This document shows, piece by piece, positions 54,624 through 64,000 of a stretch of DNA of 64,000 nt (the stretch's first letter is position 1; each line of letters starts with the position of its first letter). The DNA is taken from positions 5,084,001-5,148,000 of the forward strand of contig NZ_CP097384.1 of the NCBI RefSeq assembly GCF_024584705.1, read 5' to 3'. A model generated the notes under the pieces. That model searched no databases. It was not told the DNA's origin and saw nothing but the letters and a program-made list of their open reading frames with translations. Made by a program: the position numbers and the translations under genes. Origin of the DNA: Blastopirellula sp. J2-11. Its GTDB lineage: Bacteria; Planctomycetota; Planctomycetia; Pirellulales; Pirellulaceae.

Positions 54624-55330
54624 TCGCGACTAGGCGAACTCGCCAGTTTCGCTCCTAACAGGCGAAACCGGCGTAAATGTTCGGCAGGCGATGAAGGATC
54701 GCAATGATTGGGCAAGACTCCGTCCAGTTCCAAGTGAAGAGCCGCAGCGACGCTCGCGGGGATTTGCTCTGGATGTGAGTTAAAGATATCAGGCGGCAAG
54801 CGAGCCGCTTTGCGATAACTGACAAACAGGTCGCCGCTGAAGAGCAACCGCCGCTCTGGCGAGTAAAATCCCATATGACCTGCCGTGTGCCCCGGCAGGT
54901 GAACCGCCTGAAGTCCTTGCCATACATCCAGCATGTCGCCGTCATCTAACAGACGATCCGGCGTGAACCGTTGAAAACCAAGCAACGGTCGCCCGACAGT
55001 TTCTAACCACTGCGCGACGCGCGCTCTGCCCGGATAGTTCGATCTGCCTGCATATTGATCGGCGTCCAATCGCGGCGCGGCGATCCATGCGCCGTAGCGT
55101 CGTGCGATCGTTTTCACATTGAAGATGTGATCGAGATGACCATGTGTGACAATGATTCCGCGAATTGGAAATCGATCCCAGCAGCGCCGCACTAGCGCCC
55201 GCTTCATTCGTCGCAAACCGCCAATAAAACCGGCGTCAATCAAGTACAGCTCTTCTTGATCGCGCAGCACGTAAAAGTTGATCGCTGGAGCGCGAACCTG
55301 CAGAATGCGCCCCTGATCCGCGAGATTCAT
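54620..55330 (-). CDS. MBL-fold metallo-hydrolase
   Basis: 236 residues. The metallo-beta-lactamase metal motif is THGHLDHIFN, followed by HLPGHTAGHMGFY and LLFSGDLFVS, and a final His in LPNHCDP. The start ATG 55330 has GAGTGG upstream; a TTG four codons earlier is the alternative. Substrate unknown. Its stop overlaps the convergent solute-binding gene's stop by 4 bp. Confidence 0.85.
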   Translation of the reverse strand: MNLADQGRILQVRAPAINFYVLRDQEELYLIDAGFIGGLRRMKRALVRRCWDRFPIRGIIVTHGHLDHIFNVKTIARRYGAWIAAPRLDADQYAGRSNYPGRARVAQWLETVGRPLLGFQRFTPDRLLDDGDMLDVWQGLQAVHLPGHTAGHMGFYSPERRLLFSGDLFVSYRKAARLPPDIFNSHPEQIPASVAAALHLELDGVLPNHCDPSSPAEHLRRFRLLGAKLASSPSRD

Positions 55331-55602
55331 GAAACCACTCAATCGATTCCGTTACTTTCCACCAGACGCCGCTGTTATCATCCCGCGAGAATCAACAGGT
55401 GTCAAAGCAGTCCGACGCAAACGGCGTTTGACGAAGAAGTCCAGAGATTGCGAATATTCCTCACCACCTCCTATCCCTCTTAAGATGCGAGCCTAACTTG
55501 GATCCGCGGCCCCAGGGAAGGTATACTGATAGGGCCGCAAGTTACTGTCGATCGATCGTACACGCCGCCCGTTCACTATTCCCGCCATCAAGAGTCAGCA
55601 CC

Positions 55603-56742
55603 ATGACGAATCCCCTCAATCGCCGCCAGTTTCTTGCCCTTTCTTCGCTCTCGGCCGCTGCCGCTGCGTTGCCTGCATGGTCCTTTGCCCAAGAGTTGAC
55701 GCCGGAAGTCGCAGACGGCGTTGATTGGTACAACGTGCAAGACTGGGGCATCGAAGGAAAAGGGTGGAACGACACGGCTCGCTATTTTGATCGCTTGCCC
55801 AGTCGCGCCGAAGGAAAAGTTCGCGCCGCAGTTTGGAATCTCAGCCGTCACTCGGCTGGCATGCTCGTTCGGTTTGAAACCGACGCACCGTCGATTCGTG
55901 CTCGCTACAAACTACTCAGCGGCAATCTCGCGATGCCGCATATGCCTGCGACCGGGGTGAGCGGAGTCGATTTGTACACACGCAACGAACAGGGACAAGA
56001 TCGCTGGTTAGCCGTCTCCAAGCCGGCGACGCAAACGGTCAACGCGGTGCTGACCAATGACATCGATCCCCGTCCCAACGGCGAGCGACGACTCTATACG
56101 CTCTATTTGCCGCTCTACAACGGCGTTGAGTCGCTGGAGATCGGCGTCCCGACCGGCAGTGACTTCGCCGCGGTCGCTCCCCGCCAAGAAAAGCCGCTGG
56201 TCTTCTACGGCACGTCGATCATGCACGGCGCCTGTGCTTCGCGTCCCGGCATGTCAATTACCGGCATCGTCGGCCGCCGGATGAATCGCCCGGTGATCAA
56301 TCTTGGCTTCTCGGGCAACGGCCGGCTAGAAGCGGAAGTGGGTGAGTTTCTCTGCGAACTCGACCCCGCCGTTTTTATCATCGACTGCCTGCCGAACGTC
56401 GACGGCCCGGTCGTCGCGGAAAAGACCAAACCGCTAGTTCTGCAATTGCGTAAATCGCATCCCGAGACGCCGATCTTGCTGGTCGAAGATCGCACCTACA
56501 CGTTTGCGCCGTTTCGCCAGTCATCCCGAGAACGCCACGCCCGAAGTCGCGCCGCCTTCAAAACGGCCTTCGAAAACCTGCAATCCGCTGGCGTTAAAAA
56601 CCTCTACTATCTGCCAGGCGACAATCTACTAGGAAGTGATGGTGAAGCGGCGACCGACGGTTCGCATCCCAACGATCTGGGAATGATGCGCTACGCCGAC
56701 GCGTATGTTCCGGCGCTGCAAAAGATTTTAGGAAACGACTAA
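55603..56742 (+). CDS. Exported SGNH-hydrolase with N-terminal sugar-binding-type domain
   Basis: 379 residues. Tat-like signal NRRQFLALSSLSAAAAALP. The next ~170 residues form a beta-rich module (WNDTARYFDRLPSRAEGKV, LYTLYLPLYNGVESLEIGV) seen before SGNH domains of carbohydrate esterases. The SGNH core has YGTSIMHG as block I (Ser in GTS rather than GDS), GFSGNGRLE (Gly block) and DGSHPND with the Asp/His. It is predicted to cleave acyl esters, perhaps from polysaccharide. The start was chosen from the signal peptide. Confidence 0.82.
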   Translation: MTNPLNRRQFLALSSLSAAAAALPAWSFAQELTPEVADGVDWYNVQDWGIEGKGWNDTARYFDRLPSRAEGKVRAAVWNLSRHSAGMLVRFETDAPSIRARYKLLSGNLAMPHMPATGVSGVDLYTRNEQGQDRWLAVSKPATQTVNAVLTNDIDPRPNGERRLYTLYLPLYNGVESLEIGVPTGSDFAAVAPRQEKPLVFYGTSIMHGACASRPGMSITGIVGRRMNRPVINLGFSGNGRLEAEVGEFLCELDPAVFIIDCLPNVDGPVVAEKTKPLVLQLRKSHPETPILLVEDRTYTFAPFRQSSRERHARSRAAFKTAFENLQSAGVKNLYYLPGDNLLGSDGEAATDGSHPNDLGMMRYADAYVPALQKILGND

Positions 56743-56842
56743 CGACAGCTCGCTTCGTTTGATTTCGGTGGTCTGGCTCACAGCTAATCTGCTTGAAAAA
56801 AGCAAGACTGGACCAGTTCAGAAATCACCACAGGAACACGAA

Positions 56843-57388
56843 ATGCCAGAGCCGCCGCGCGGATTCGGTCGTTGGCTCCAACTTCCGCTCGAAGGAGAGC
56901 GTTGGTGGTCGCCGTGTCGCGCGATCCTGATCGGGATTGTCGGCGCGTTGATCAACTCGGCGGCGATTCGGTTCACCCAAGCGTTGGGCGTTCAGGCCGG
57001 GACAGGCGGATTCGCCAAATGGTTCCTTGCGCATCTGAACCTGTTGCTGGGAACCACGCTGCCGCTTCAATTAGGGCCGATTCGCCAAGAAGCGTTTCAC
57101 ACGGCGGTCGGCGTCGTTTCGGCGCTGATCTATGCAGGCCTCTTTTATCGACTGTTACCGGGGCCGCGTTGGTTTCGCGGGCTCCTCTATTGTCAAGGAA
57201 TGTGGGCCGTTCAAGCTTTGGTCGTGCTGCCCTGGCTCGGCAAGGGATACTTGGGGCTCGGCATTTCGACAACGGCGCCGGTTTGGTCCTGGTCGCTAAA
57301 CGCACTGTTTGGCCTGGTGATCGGCGCACTTTATTTTCCGGCGCGCAAAAAGCGACCGCCGACCAGCAACGAAGCAGCCAAGCCGTAG
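56843..57388 (+). CDS. Membrane protein, unknown function
   Basis: 181 residues from ATG 56843 with AGGAA upstream; a longer in-frame reading to 56759 lacks a site. Four hydrophobic helices (about 19-40, 69-85, 89-110 and 140-165) and a basic tail. It is 100 bp after the SGNH gene and may be co-transcribed. No family recognised. Confidence 0.6.
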   Translation: MPEPPRGFGRWLQLPLEGERWWSPCRAILIGIVGALINSAAIRFTQALGVQAGTGGFAKWFLAHLNLLLGTTLPLQLGPIRQEAFHTAVGVVSALIYAGLFYRLLPGPRWFRGLLYCQGMWAVQALVVLPWLGKGYLGLGISTTAPVWSWSLNALFGLVIGALYFPARKKRPPTSNEAAKP

Positions 57389-57391
57389 TCG

Positions 57392-57874
57392 TCACAGCCC
57401 CTTTACAAATTCCACCAGCTGATCGAGCACGGTGCTCCAGCCTTCATGAAATCCCATTTCTTCGTGCTGCTTGCGCGTCGCGATATCGGCGTGGAGCGCG
57501 ACGGCCTTATAACGCGTGCCTCCTTCCACCGTTTCCAGCGTAATGATCCCGGTCATGAACCCCTGCTCCGCCGGGCGAAACCCCGGCAGCAACATATCGG
57601 TCCAAATCAAACGCTCACCGGGAATGACTTCCAGGTAACAACCGACATTCGGAAATTTTTCTCCTTCCGGAGAACACATCGTCGTCCGGAAGATCCCACC
57701 GGGACGCAAGTCAATTTCACAGTCGGTTACAGTCCAAGGACGCGGGCAAAACCAATGGCAAACTTGCTCCGGCGTCGTCCATGCGGCCCAGATTAACTCG
57801 CGAGGGACGTCGACAACCCGCTCTAGCACCAAGTCCAGCTGCGGATCTGGATCCCTTTGGAACGATCGATTCAT
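57392..57874 (-). CDS. SRPBCC (AHSA1-like) domain protein
   Basis: 160 residues. The first half [23 protein letters not shown] is the START/AHSA1 entry and [16 protein letters not shown] at the end is the typical last helix (HxGWxxxLDxL). Such proteins bind hydrophobic ligands. Function here unknown. It converges with the membrane protein gene with 3 bp between stops. Confidence 0.82.
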   Translation of the reverse strand: MNRSFQRDPDPQLDLVLERVVDVPRELIWAAWTTPEQVCHWFCPRPWTVTDCEIDLRPGGIFRTTMCSPEGEKFPNVGCYLEVIPGERLIWTDMLLPGFRPAEQGFMTGIITLETVEGGTRYKAVALHADIATRKQHEEMGFHEGWSTVLDQLVEFVKGL

Positions 57875-57987
57875 GCTTGCTTTTCCTTCGTAGAATGGGC
57901 GATTTCCGAACAGTAGAACATGGACGTCACGGCATGTTAATATGAGAAGGCTCTAAAAACCCATCTCCTACCCTCGCTGGCCCCACC

Positions 57988-59052
57988 ATGCAAATTCCAT
58001 CCTACCTCCGCTCCGCTTCGCTCCGTTGCCTAACACTTGCGATTTTGATCGCAATCACAGCGGCGACATCTGCGGAAGAGACCTATACCGAAAACCCCGG
58101 CGACGCAGGGAACGGCGACTTTGTCATCGGTCCCGACTACAAAGTGGATCCCGATCTGACCGACCAGGGAAACCCGAAAGGAAAATACTTTACGTTCAGC
58201 ATGCCGCTGGCCGAGAGCAAGATCTTTCGTGGGGATGACAAGACGCTTGATCCGACCAAGCCGGTCCGCGTTGCGCGAAAGATCTTCGTCTACATTCCGG
58301 CCGCCTACAAAGATGGAACTCCGGCGCCGATTCTAGTGACGCTGGATGGTCCGAGTCGCTTGAATCTGGTCCGCAACGCGCTCGACAATCTCACGATCTC
58401 GAAAGATCCAACGCGGCGGATTCCGGCCTTCATCGCGATCGCGGTCGAAAACGGCGGGAACGACAGCTATGGAAGCCAGCGCGGCTTGGAATACGACACC
58501 ATGTCGGACCGGTTCGCACGCTTCATCAACGACGAAGTGTTGCCGGCCGTGCTGAACGATCCGCAAATCAAAGCCGCCTATCCGCATATTGCTTTCACTG
58601 ACAATCCCTGGGGCAAAGCGATCATGGGCTGCAGTTCTGGCGGCGCGGCCGCATTGACGGTCGGTTGGTTTCGGCCAGACCTGTTTCGTCGCTTGATCAC
58701 TTACAGCGGCACCTTCGTCGATCAGCAAGACGACGATGCAGCCGAAGAAGAGGAATATCCGCTCGGAGCATGGGAATATCATTCCGGCAAAAAGCTGATC
58801 GAAACGAGCGAAAAGAAACCGCTGCGAATCTTCACGCACGTTTCCGAGTTCGACAATCGCGCCAAAGATCCTGCCGAAACTTATCACAATTGGGTAATGG
58901 CCAACCAGCGAACCGCCGCCGCGCTCAAAGCGAAAGATTACGACTATCGCTTCGTCTACAGCAAAGCGACGCGACACTGCGACGGCAAAGTGTTTGAAGC
59001 AACCTTGGCTGATACGCTGATCTGGACCTGGCGCGGCTATCACGCTGAGTAG
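57988..59052 (+). CDS. Exported putative esterase (alpha/beta-hydrolase)
   Basis: 354 residues with a signal peptide (about 1-29, ending ATSAE). The hydrolase core has IFVYIPAAYKDG, LVTLDGP and the nucleophile elbow GCSSGGAAAL, with a final His in KATRHCDG. The layout resembles Fes/feruloyl-type exported esterases of the esterase-D fold. It lies in a group of esterases and a GH76 glycosidase. Substrate unknown. Confidence 0.78.
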   Translation: MQIPSYLRSASLRCLTLAILIAITAATSAEETYTENPGDAGNGDFVIGPDYKVDPDLTDQGNPKGKYFTFSMPLAESKIFRGDDKTLDPTKPVRVARKIFVYIPAAYKDGTPAPILVTLDGPSRLNLVRNALDNLTISKDPTRRIPAFIAIAVENGGNDSYGSQRGLEYDTMSDRFARFINDEVLPAVLNDPQIKAAYPHIAFTDNPWGKAIMGCSSGGAAALTVGWFRPDLFRRLITYSGTFVDQQDDDAAEEEEYPLGAWEYHSGKKLIETSEKKPLRIFTHVSEFDNRAKDPAETYHNWVMANQRTAAALKAKDYDYRFVYSKATRHCDGKVFEATLADTLIWTWRGYHAE

Positions 59053-59071
59053 TACAGGCTGCGCTCATGAT

Positions 59072-60010
59072 TTAGTTGGCGCGCACAAGCTGTGAATTCT
59101 CGACGATCGTGTTGAGAAACACCCGGCGAATCGCGTCATACCCACGGTCATTCGGGTCCTCGACATTTTCGTAGAACCAATAGTGCGGATCGTCCGCGAC
59201 ATAGGTCGATCGCCAGAACTGACCGCTATGCGCCCCATGCCCTAGAAAAGTTTTGTAAAACGGGACGATGTGGACGTTGGGGTGCGCCGCAGCGACCTCG
59301 TAAATCACTTCGTTATACTCGGCGTGAATCGCCAGGCCGTCATTCCAATTGGGCAGATAGATGCTCGGCGCGTCGCCGATGCCGTCGGTTGGATCATAAA
59401 TATCGGCGAGATAGATCTCGCAGCCGCCGGGAAAGCTGGCCTCAATTTTGACCAGCATCTCTTCTAAACGCGTACGAAACGCGTCAATCCACGGCTTTGC
59501 TTCGTCGAGCGTCGCGCCGTACATGGCGCACTCGCGAGGCGTCGAGCGACCGTAACTATGGATCAAGTCGTTCCCGCCGCTCGTCATCACCACCAGGCCG
59601 AATTCTTCCGGTGCATGCGTCTCGAGCCGTTCTTCAATCACCTGCAGATGATCGCGGGAAGTGGAGCCTGAGATCGCGAAGTTGTCCTCCGCCAGATTGG
59701 GTAACACCTTCGACAGACATAGCCCTTGCATCGCGGGAAACTCATCGTCCGGATTGGCGATCAACCGATTGAAGTAGGTATGACTCGGCGAGTCAGCGCC
59801 AAGTCCCGAGGTGACGCTGTCTCCGATTCCAACCAGGCGAACGGGTCGATCGGTCCAAACGCGCGCGAACGGCGCCGCATCAACTGGTGGTCCGGCCGGT
59901 CCGCTGCCGATCGATCGCAGCATGAAATACTTCACATAAAAAACGGCGCAGCCGACCAGCAACAGGCCTGCCGCCGAGATCGCCACGAGTCGCTTGCCGC
60001 GCAATTGCAT
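59072..60010 (-). CDS. Membrane-anchored SGNH/GDSL hydrolase
   Basis: 312 residues. N-terminal TM anchor (KRLVAISAAGLLLVGCAVFYV) then SGNH blocks: I VGIGDSVTSGLG, with Ser in GDS; III TSGGNDLIHS; and a His-containing late block near the C-terminus. It is predicted to be an extracytoplasmic esterase. It lies 23 bp downstream of the GH76 gene on minus, so the two may be co-transcribed. Convergent with the putative esterase. Confidence 0.8.
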   Translation of the reverse strand: MQLRGKRLVAISAAGLLLVGCAVFYVKYFMLRSIGSGPAGPPVDAAPFARVWTDRPVRLVGIGDSVTSGLGADSPSHTYFNRLIANPDDEFPAMQGLCLSKVLPNLAEDNFAISGSTSRDHLQVIEERLETHAPEEFGLVVMTSGGNDLIHSYGRSTPRECAMYGATLDEAKPWIDAFRTRLEEMLVKIEASFPGGCEIYLADIYDPTDGIGDAPSIYLPNWNDGLAIHAEYNEVIYEVAAAHPNVHIVPFYKTFLGHGAHSGQFWRSTYVADDPHYWFYENVEDPNDRGYDAIRRVFLNTIVENSQLVRAN

Positions 60011-60033
60011 CGAGTACTCCTTATATTATTCGA

Positions 60034-61134
60034 TCATTTCTCGACTTCATCCGCATTTCGCCAGAACGCTCTTCCCAGCTCGGCCTCCGTTTCCGACATC
60101 AGCCACAAGACGCGGGCAATACAGGCGCTCGACATCATGTCGTCCGGCGCGTTCGCCTTCCAGTTGGCGTAGATCGCATCGACGTTCCGCCTGGCCCGCT
60201 CAAGCAGATAGAGCTCGTTGGTCGCGCGGTAGAGTTCGAGATCGGCTTCGATCATGAAGTGCGAATATCGCACCGCGTCACGATAGAGGCCAGTATGTTT
60301 ATCCAGAAACCAATCGGCCGCTTCGCCAATTCGCTTGGCCTCCTCCAGATATTCGTTCTCGCCGGTCGCCCGATAGAGCCCTAAGTTGGCCCGCAACATC
60401 AACGCGCTGTTGTAGGTCAGCTTGCCCTGTTTGATCTCACCGGTCGCAACCACTTTGCGGTCATCAAACAAGCCGTCGTCATCCTGCAGCGCAGAATTCG
60501 TCCAAGCGACGATCTCCCGCGCCTTCTGGATCAGCGCCAGAGATTCCGCTGTTTCAAACTTGGCTAATTGCAAACAACCGACCGCCGCTGGGCCGTTGGC
60601 GCAGGTATTCTTGGTTCCGTCTTTGTGGCGTTCGTGCCACCAGATTCCGCCGCCGATCTCCTCGTCCCAACCGCTCAGTACAAATTTTTGCGTCTCGTCA
60701 GCACGCTGCAGATAGCGAGGGTCGTGATTCGTTTCGTACGCTTCCAAAAAGGTGATCACCAACCAGGCGTTATCGTCGTAATACTTGTCGTTCCCATTGC
60801 CGCGGGTCGGCGCCGCTTCATAGCCGGGGATCTTCGCCTTTGCGTCCCAATAACCATCGAGGGCCGTGAAGTAGGCGTCCAACGACGCTGCGTACTTCTC
60901 CGGGTCGATCCGCGCGGCGGCGGTAAGATTGGCGAACATCACGCTTTGCAGCCAGACATAGTCGAGTCTGTCGTGCTTCAACGTTTTGAAATAGACGCCG
61001 CTTTTGGTATCGAAGAACTTCGTTTGGATAGAGCTGGTGACTTCTTCGGCATGCTGGGCATATTGGTTCGGCTCAACGGCCCGAATTGCACTGGCCATCA
61101 CAAACAGCAGCGCGATCGTAAGAACTTTGGTCAT
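60034..61134 (-). CDS. Exported glycoside hydrolase family 76-like protein
   Basis: 366 residues. Signal peptide (about 1-19, ending IRAVE) then an (alpha/alpha)6-barrel pattern with the catalytic pair region KYYDDNAWLVITFLEAYE (two Asp), plus GGGIWWHER. GH76 enzymes cleave alpha-1,6-mannan. The specific substrate is not shown by sequence. First gene of a probable pair with the SGNH hydrolase. Confidence 0.82.
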   Translation of the reverse strand: MTKVLTIALLFVMASAIRAVEPNQYAQHAEEVTSSIQTKFFDTKSGVYFKTLKHDRLDYVWLQSVMFANLTAAARIDPEKYAASLDAYFTALDGYWDAKAKIPGYEAAPTRGNGNDKYYDDNAWLVITFLEAYETNHDPRYLQRADETQKFVLSGWDEEIGGGIWWHERHKDGTKNTCANGPAAVGCLQLAKFETAESLALIQKAREIVAWTNSALQDDDGLFDDRKVVATGEIKQGKLTYNSALMLRANLGLYRATGENEYLEEAKRIGEAADWFLDKHTGLYRDAVRYSHFMIEADLELYRATNELYLLERARRNVDAIYANWKANAPDDMMSSACIARVLWLMSETEAELGRAFWRNADEVEK

Positions 61135-61316
61135 GGGGCATTTTCTTCGCAGGGTGCGTCAATCGAGATTACTATCGTCAGCGTGCGTGGCTACGCGCCG
61201 CTAGATATCATGATAGTGCACCGCTATGTTACCGACGAGAAAATGCGGTGCGCCGCAGAAACGCATTTCCCGCAAAGCTCCCCTGCTCGCTTACTTCTTC
61301 CCCCAGGAATTGGACC

Positions 61317-62318
61317 ATGAGAGTCTTCCTCGCCCCCCTCTTCGTGTTCGCGGTGTTGTCACTAGGAACTTCGACACATTCCTCTGCCGCAGAACCTTTT
61401 CAGCCCCAGCCGATCGTCCCTGGCGGCATCCTACTGCCGCTTTATCCGGCCGATTCGCCGCAATTGAATCACGATCGCGTCCACGAAGCGGAGAACTACA
61501 ACTCGACGTTCGAAAAGAAGCCTGCGACGATTCTCAACGTAATTAACATCCACAATCCGTCGATCGAGGTCCATCTGGCGACCGACGAGCCGAACAATAC
61601 CGGCGCCGCGGTCATTGTCGCGCCAGGAGGCGGACACAAAATTTTGTGGGTCGGGCCCGAAGGCGCTGACTGCGTTCCCTTTTTCAAAAAGCAGGGAGTC
61701 TCGACCATCATCCTGCGCAATCGCCTGCGTGTGGATGGTTATGTGGCCGAGATCGACGCCGTGAACGACGCGTTTCAAGCGATTCGCCTGGTGCGTGCGC
61801 ACGCCGTCGAATGGAAATTGGATCCGGCGAAAATCGGAATCATGGGCTTTTCGGCCGGCGCCGAACTCTCGGCGCCAACCGCCGTACTGTACGAAGCGTT
61901 TGAGCGTGACAACAACGGAGCCAGCGATCCACTAGCGAAGGTTTCGGCTCGCCCTGACTTTGTCGGCGTCATCTATCCCGGACCGACTCCGTTTACCGCT
62001 CATCCAGAGACCCGCATTCCCGGCGATGTTCCTCCCAGTTTCATCGCTTCAGCCGGTTCCGGGGATAAGGTCCATGCGCTGTGGGCGACCGACTACTTCA
62101 CGGCGATGCTGAAAGCAGGCGTTCCCAATCTGGAAATGCACATCTACGGCAACGGCGGGCACGGCGGCGGCTTGCGAGATCGCGGCGGAATTCCGTTTGG
62201 CGCGTGGACCGCGCGTTATGCCGAATGGCTGAAGGATCTTGGCTTCCTCAACAAGCCTGGCCTCCCCACCAAAGCGGCCGCCGATGTCGCCGCGTATGCA
62301 AAGAAGTCAAAGCGTTAA
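61317..62318 (+). CDS. Exported alpha/beta-hydrolase esterase
   Basis: 333 residues from ATG 61317, with AGGA upstream; the earlier in-frame Met at 61248 gives no signal peptide. Signal peptide (about 1-25), then AAVIVAPGGGHKILW (oxyanion region), GIMGFSAGAE (nucleophile), and IYGNGGHGGG with the likely His. It resembles BD-FAE/Axe-type carbohydrate esterases. A good terminator follows. Confidence 0.82.
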   Translation: MRVFLAPLFVFAVLSLGTSTHSSAAEPFQPQPIVPGGILLPLYPADSPQLNHDRVHEAENYNSTFEKKPATILNVINIHNPSIEVHLATDEPNNTGAAVIVAPGGGHKILWVGPEGADCVPFFKKQGVSTIILRNRLRVDGYVAEIDAVNDAFQAIRLVRAHAVEWKLDPAKIGIMGFSAGAELSAPTAVLYEAFERDNNGASDPLAKVSARPDFVGVIYPGPTPFTAHPETRIPGDVPPSFIASAGSGDKVHALWATDYFTAMLKAGVPNLEMHIYGNGGHGGGLRDRGGIPFGAWTARYAEWLKDLGFLNKPGLPTKAAADVAAYAKKSKR

Positions 62319-62372
62319 ATGAGAGAAGCAACGCTTCGGCCTTATTGAGTCGCCATCAGCATCTCGCCAACG

Positions 62373-62409
62373 AAAAAAGCTCGTCGCAATACTATGCGGC
62401 GAGCTTTTT
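62373..62409. terminator. Bidirectional terminator
   Basis: AAAAAAGCTCGTCGC (62373-62387) pairs with GCGGCGAGCTTTTT (62396-62409), with one G-U pair and an eight-base loop. T-rich ends occur on both strands; it serves the esterase and the desaturase. Confidence 0.85.
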
Positions 62410-62439
62410 CTGATTCGATATCCAACTTCTTACGACCGC

Positions 62440-63393
62440 TTAGGCCTGAACTTTGGTGGCGGTCTTCTGATCGGGCCGCGCCACATTCCAAGCCAAACCA
62501 ACCGCTTCGAGGCAACAAATGACCCGGTACGAGAGATCCAGCTCCCACCAGCGTCTTCCATGCGCCGCGGCGGTCGGCAGCGCGTGATGATTGTTGTGCC
62601 AGCCTTCGCCGTGCGACAACAAGCCGATCAGCCAGTTGTTGCGGCTGTCGTCGCTCGTTTGATAGGTGCGATAGCCAAACATGTGCGTCAGTGAGTTGAC
62701 CGCCCAGGTGATGTGCCAGACAAAGACGGTGCGGACAAAGACTCCCCAAACCAACAAGCTCCAACTCATCCGCCAGGCTTCGCTCCAGCCACCGGTAAAA
62801 TAACCAATAGCGCCGCCGATCAGATAGATGATGAAAGCGTGTGCGATAAAAACGAGCAAGCCGTTTTGTCCCCGTTCTAACCACAGATAGAACGGGTCGC
62901 GGACAACGTCGCGTGCGTATCGGTCCAAGTGCGCCATCTTGCCGAAGTTGCGATCTTTCACCATCAGCCAACCGACCTGGCTCCAGAGGAAGTTGACCAG
63001 CGGCGTGTGCGGGTCTTCTTGCTCATCCGAATGTTGGTGATGCACACGGTGCGTCGCAACCCAACGAGCCGGCGTATCTTGCAAACAGCAAACGCCAAGG
63101 ATGGCGAAGGTATGCTCTAGCCAAAGCGGACATTGAAAACTGCGATGCGTAAGTAGACGGTGATAGCCAACCGTCATCCCAAACATGCCGAACAGATGAT
63201 GTCCAACGAACACCGAGATGACCCCGGTCCAACTGAATAGCCAAGGCCAAAACGCATAGAGCGCCAATAAATGAATCAGGCCGATGACGCCTACATACTC
63301 CCACCAGACGCGAATGGGTGTTACGCCAGACGGCTTTTCCAGGCGTTCTCGCTTCGGCGGTGATGCGACTTTGAGCACGTCAAATTCTTCCAA
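62440..63393 (-). CDS. Fatty-acid (acyl-CoA delta-9-type) desaturase
   Basis: 317 residues, four or more TM helices. The three histidine boxes that bind the di-iron centre are present: HRLLTH, HRVHHQH and EGWHNNHH. It introduces a double bond in acyl chains for membrane fluidity. The start is TTG 63393 (weak AGAAG) or GTG 63378 (GGAAG eight bases upstream); the longer form is given. It ends at a bidirectional terminator. Confidence 0.92.
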   Translation of the reverse strand: MEEFDVLKVASPPKRERLEKPSGVTPIRVWWEYVGVIGLIHLLALYAFWPWLFSWTGVISVFVGHHLFGMFGMTVGYHRLLTHRSFQCPLWLEHTFAILGVCCLQDTPARWVATHRVHHQHSDEQEDPHTPLVNFLWSQVGWLMVKDRNFGKMAHLDRYARDVVRDPFYLWLERGQNGLLVFIAHAFIIYLIGGAIGYFTGGWSEAWRMSWSLLVWGVFVRTVFVWHITWAVNSLTHMFGYRTYQTSDDSRNNWLIGLLSHGEGWHNNHHALPTAAAHGRRWWELDLSYRVICCLEAVGLAWNVARPDQKTATKVQA

Positions 63394-64000
63394 TAAGGAC
63401 TTCTGATCCGCAACCGATGCCGGACGCCTTGAGGGGGGGATTATACTGATCTCGTGTTTCTAGTGGAACATCGACATCTTTTGCCAAAAACAGACCATCT
63501 TGCCTTCGATGATGGACGTTTGCAGCTTGACCAATACGCTATTTAAGAGCTTGGCGTCGTTTGGTCAAAATACAAAGCGTATTGCCTTTGGGAAATACAG
63601 CACGCCCAGTTTAATCTACTTTCTGGGGGTATCCATCCTAGATTTGGTCCTCAACTGGCGACGCAAGCCAGTTCTATTCTGGCTTTTAGGCGAGACCGAT
63701 CAGCGGATCAATCTTTCCTTATGTACGCTGCGCCACCCTAATGAGCAAAAGAACACGCGTCAAGAGGGGTGGTTTGCGGCAATAATGCCGACCCGGCAGA
63801 TACGGCAAACACGTTGCGAATCTCGCGCCTTGAACCCCACCTTGCGGGCAAGATCGGCACAACTTGCCATTAAATACGCACAAAGAAACGACAGATCGGC
63901 GGGTCGCCGATCGGAAACGGCGCAGCTTTTGGCGAATGTTTCGGGTGAGTGGAAGTAACGTCTCTCCCTATATTTCAGCACCCGCTCAATGCGCCGTGGG
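63394..64000. other. Window end without a convincing gene
   Basis: 607 bp. A 152-residue plus-strand frame (63500-63958) exists but its sequence has no family pattern or ribosome-binding site and its second half is basic and low in hydrophobics. It is likely spurious, or a remnant. I see no tRNA or hairpin. Confidence 0.4.

Noticed and set aside
63500-63958. 152-residue frame at the right end
   Set aside because: Composition unlike neighbouring proteins, no ribosome-binding site and no recognisable motif; left as an uncertain gene-free stretch.

Overview
The window reads as a chromosomal segment of a planctomycete, most likely family Pirellulaceae (Blastopirellula/Bremerella-like). The inference rests on four DUF1559 proteins with a pilin-like [14 protein letters not shown] leader and an H-X9-DG tail, a DUF1207 exported protein, NPYASP/NPFASP-type membrane proteins, EF-hand proteins, an alpha/beta hydrolase-EF-hand fusion, and lineage-style variants in PurA, CdsA and YbeY. 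The DNA is moderately GC-rich. Most genes are ordinary chromosomal genes; I see no prophage, insertion sequence, CRISPR array, rRNA or tRNA.

Layout. 1-7.5 kb: translation and redox genes (tsf and rpsB on minus; trxB, an Nramp-like transporter, asnS and a cysteine-less rhodanese on plus). 7.6-8.0 kb: a cysteine-rich exported protein. 8.4-12.9 kb: a four-gene operon, the most unusual locus here, encoding a coiled-coil protein, a membrane-anchored formylglycine-generating-enzyme-like protein, a zinc-ribbon P-loop GTPase and a GAP1-like GTPase-associated protein. 12.9-15.4 kb: fliM and proA on minus.

15.5-28.7 kb: a long minus-strand block for envelope, RNA and lipid functions. purA comes first, then uppS-cdsA, then ten genes with gaps under 90 bp and several 4-bp overlaps: phoH-like, pgpH-like 7TM-HD, ybeY, corC-like, recO, bamD-like, lptE-like, folP and two NPxASP membrane proteins. 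28.8-34.5 kb: CPBP protease, a GNAT-nitrilase fusion, lhgO with a thiamine-binding-type protein, a DUF1207 protein and a small lipoprotein. 34.8-38.0 kb: three tandem DUF1559 genes. 38.1-44.3 kb: NUDIX, VOC, EF-hand, intradiol dioxygenase, esterase-EF-hand, DUF2239 and a DEAD-box helicase. 45.1-46.5 kb: a fourth DUF1559 gene paired with a lipoprotein.

46.7-54.6 kb: TauE/SafE permease, ilvA, aldo/keto reductase, DUF421, HXXEE, a Y-family polymerase with a LexA-type operator, REP-like repeats and a solute-binding lipoprotein. 54.6-63.4 kb: MBL hydrolase, two SGNH hydrolases, two further esterases, a GH76 glycosidase, SRPBCC and a fatty-acid desaturase, suggesting ester and polysaccharide breakdown. 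The last 600 bp hold no convincing gene.

All calls come from reading translated motifs and DNA signals by eye. Family names rest on remembered signatures, not on searches.
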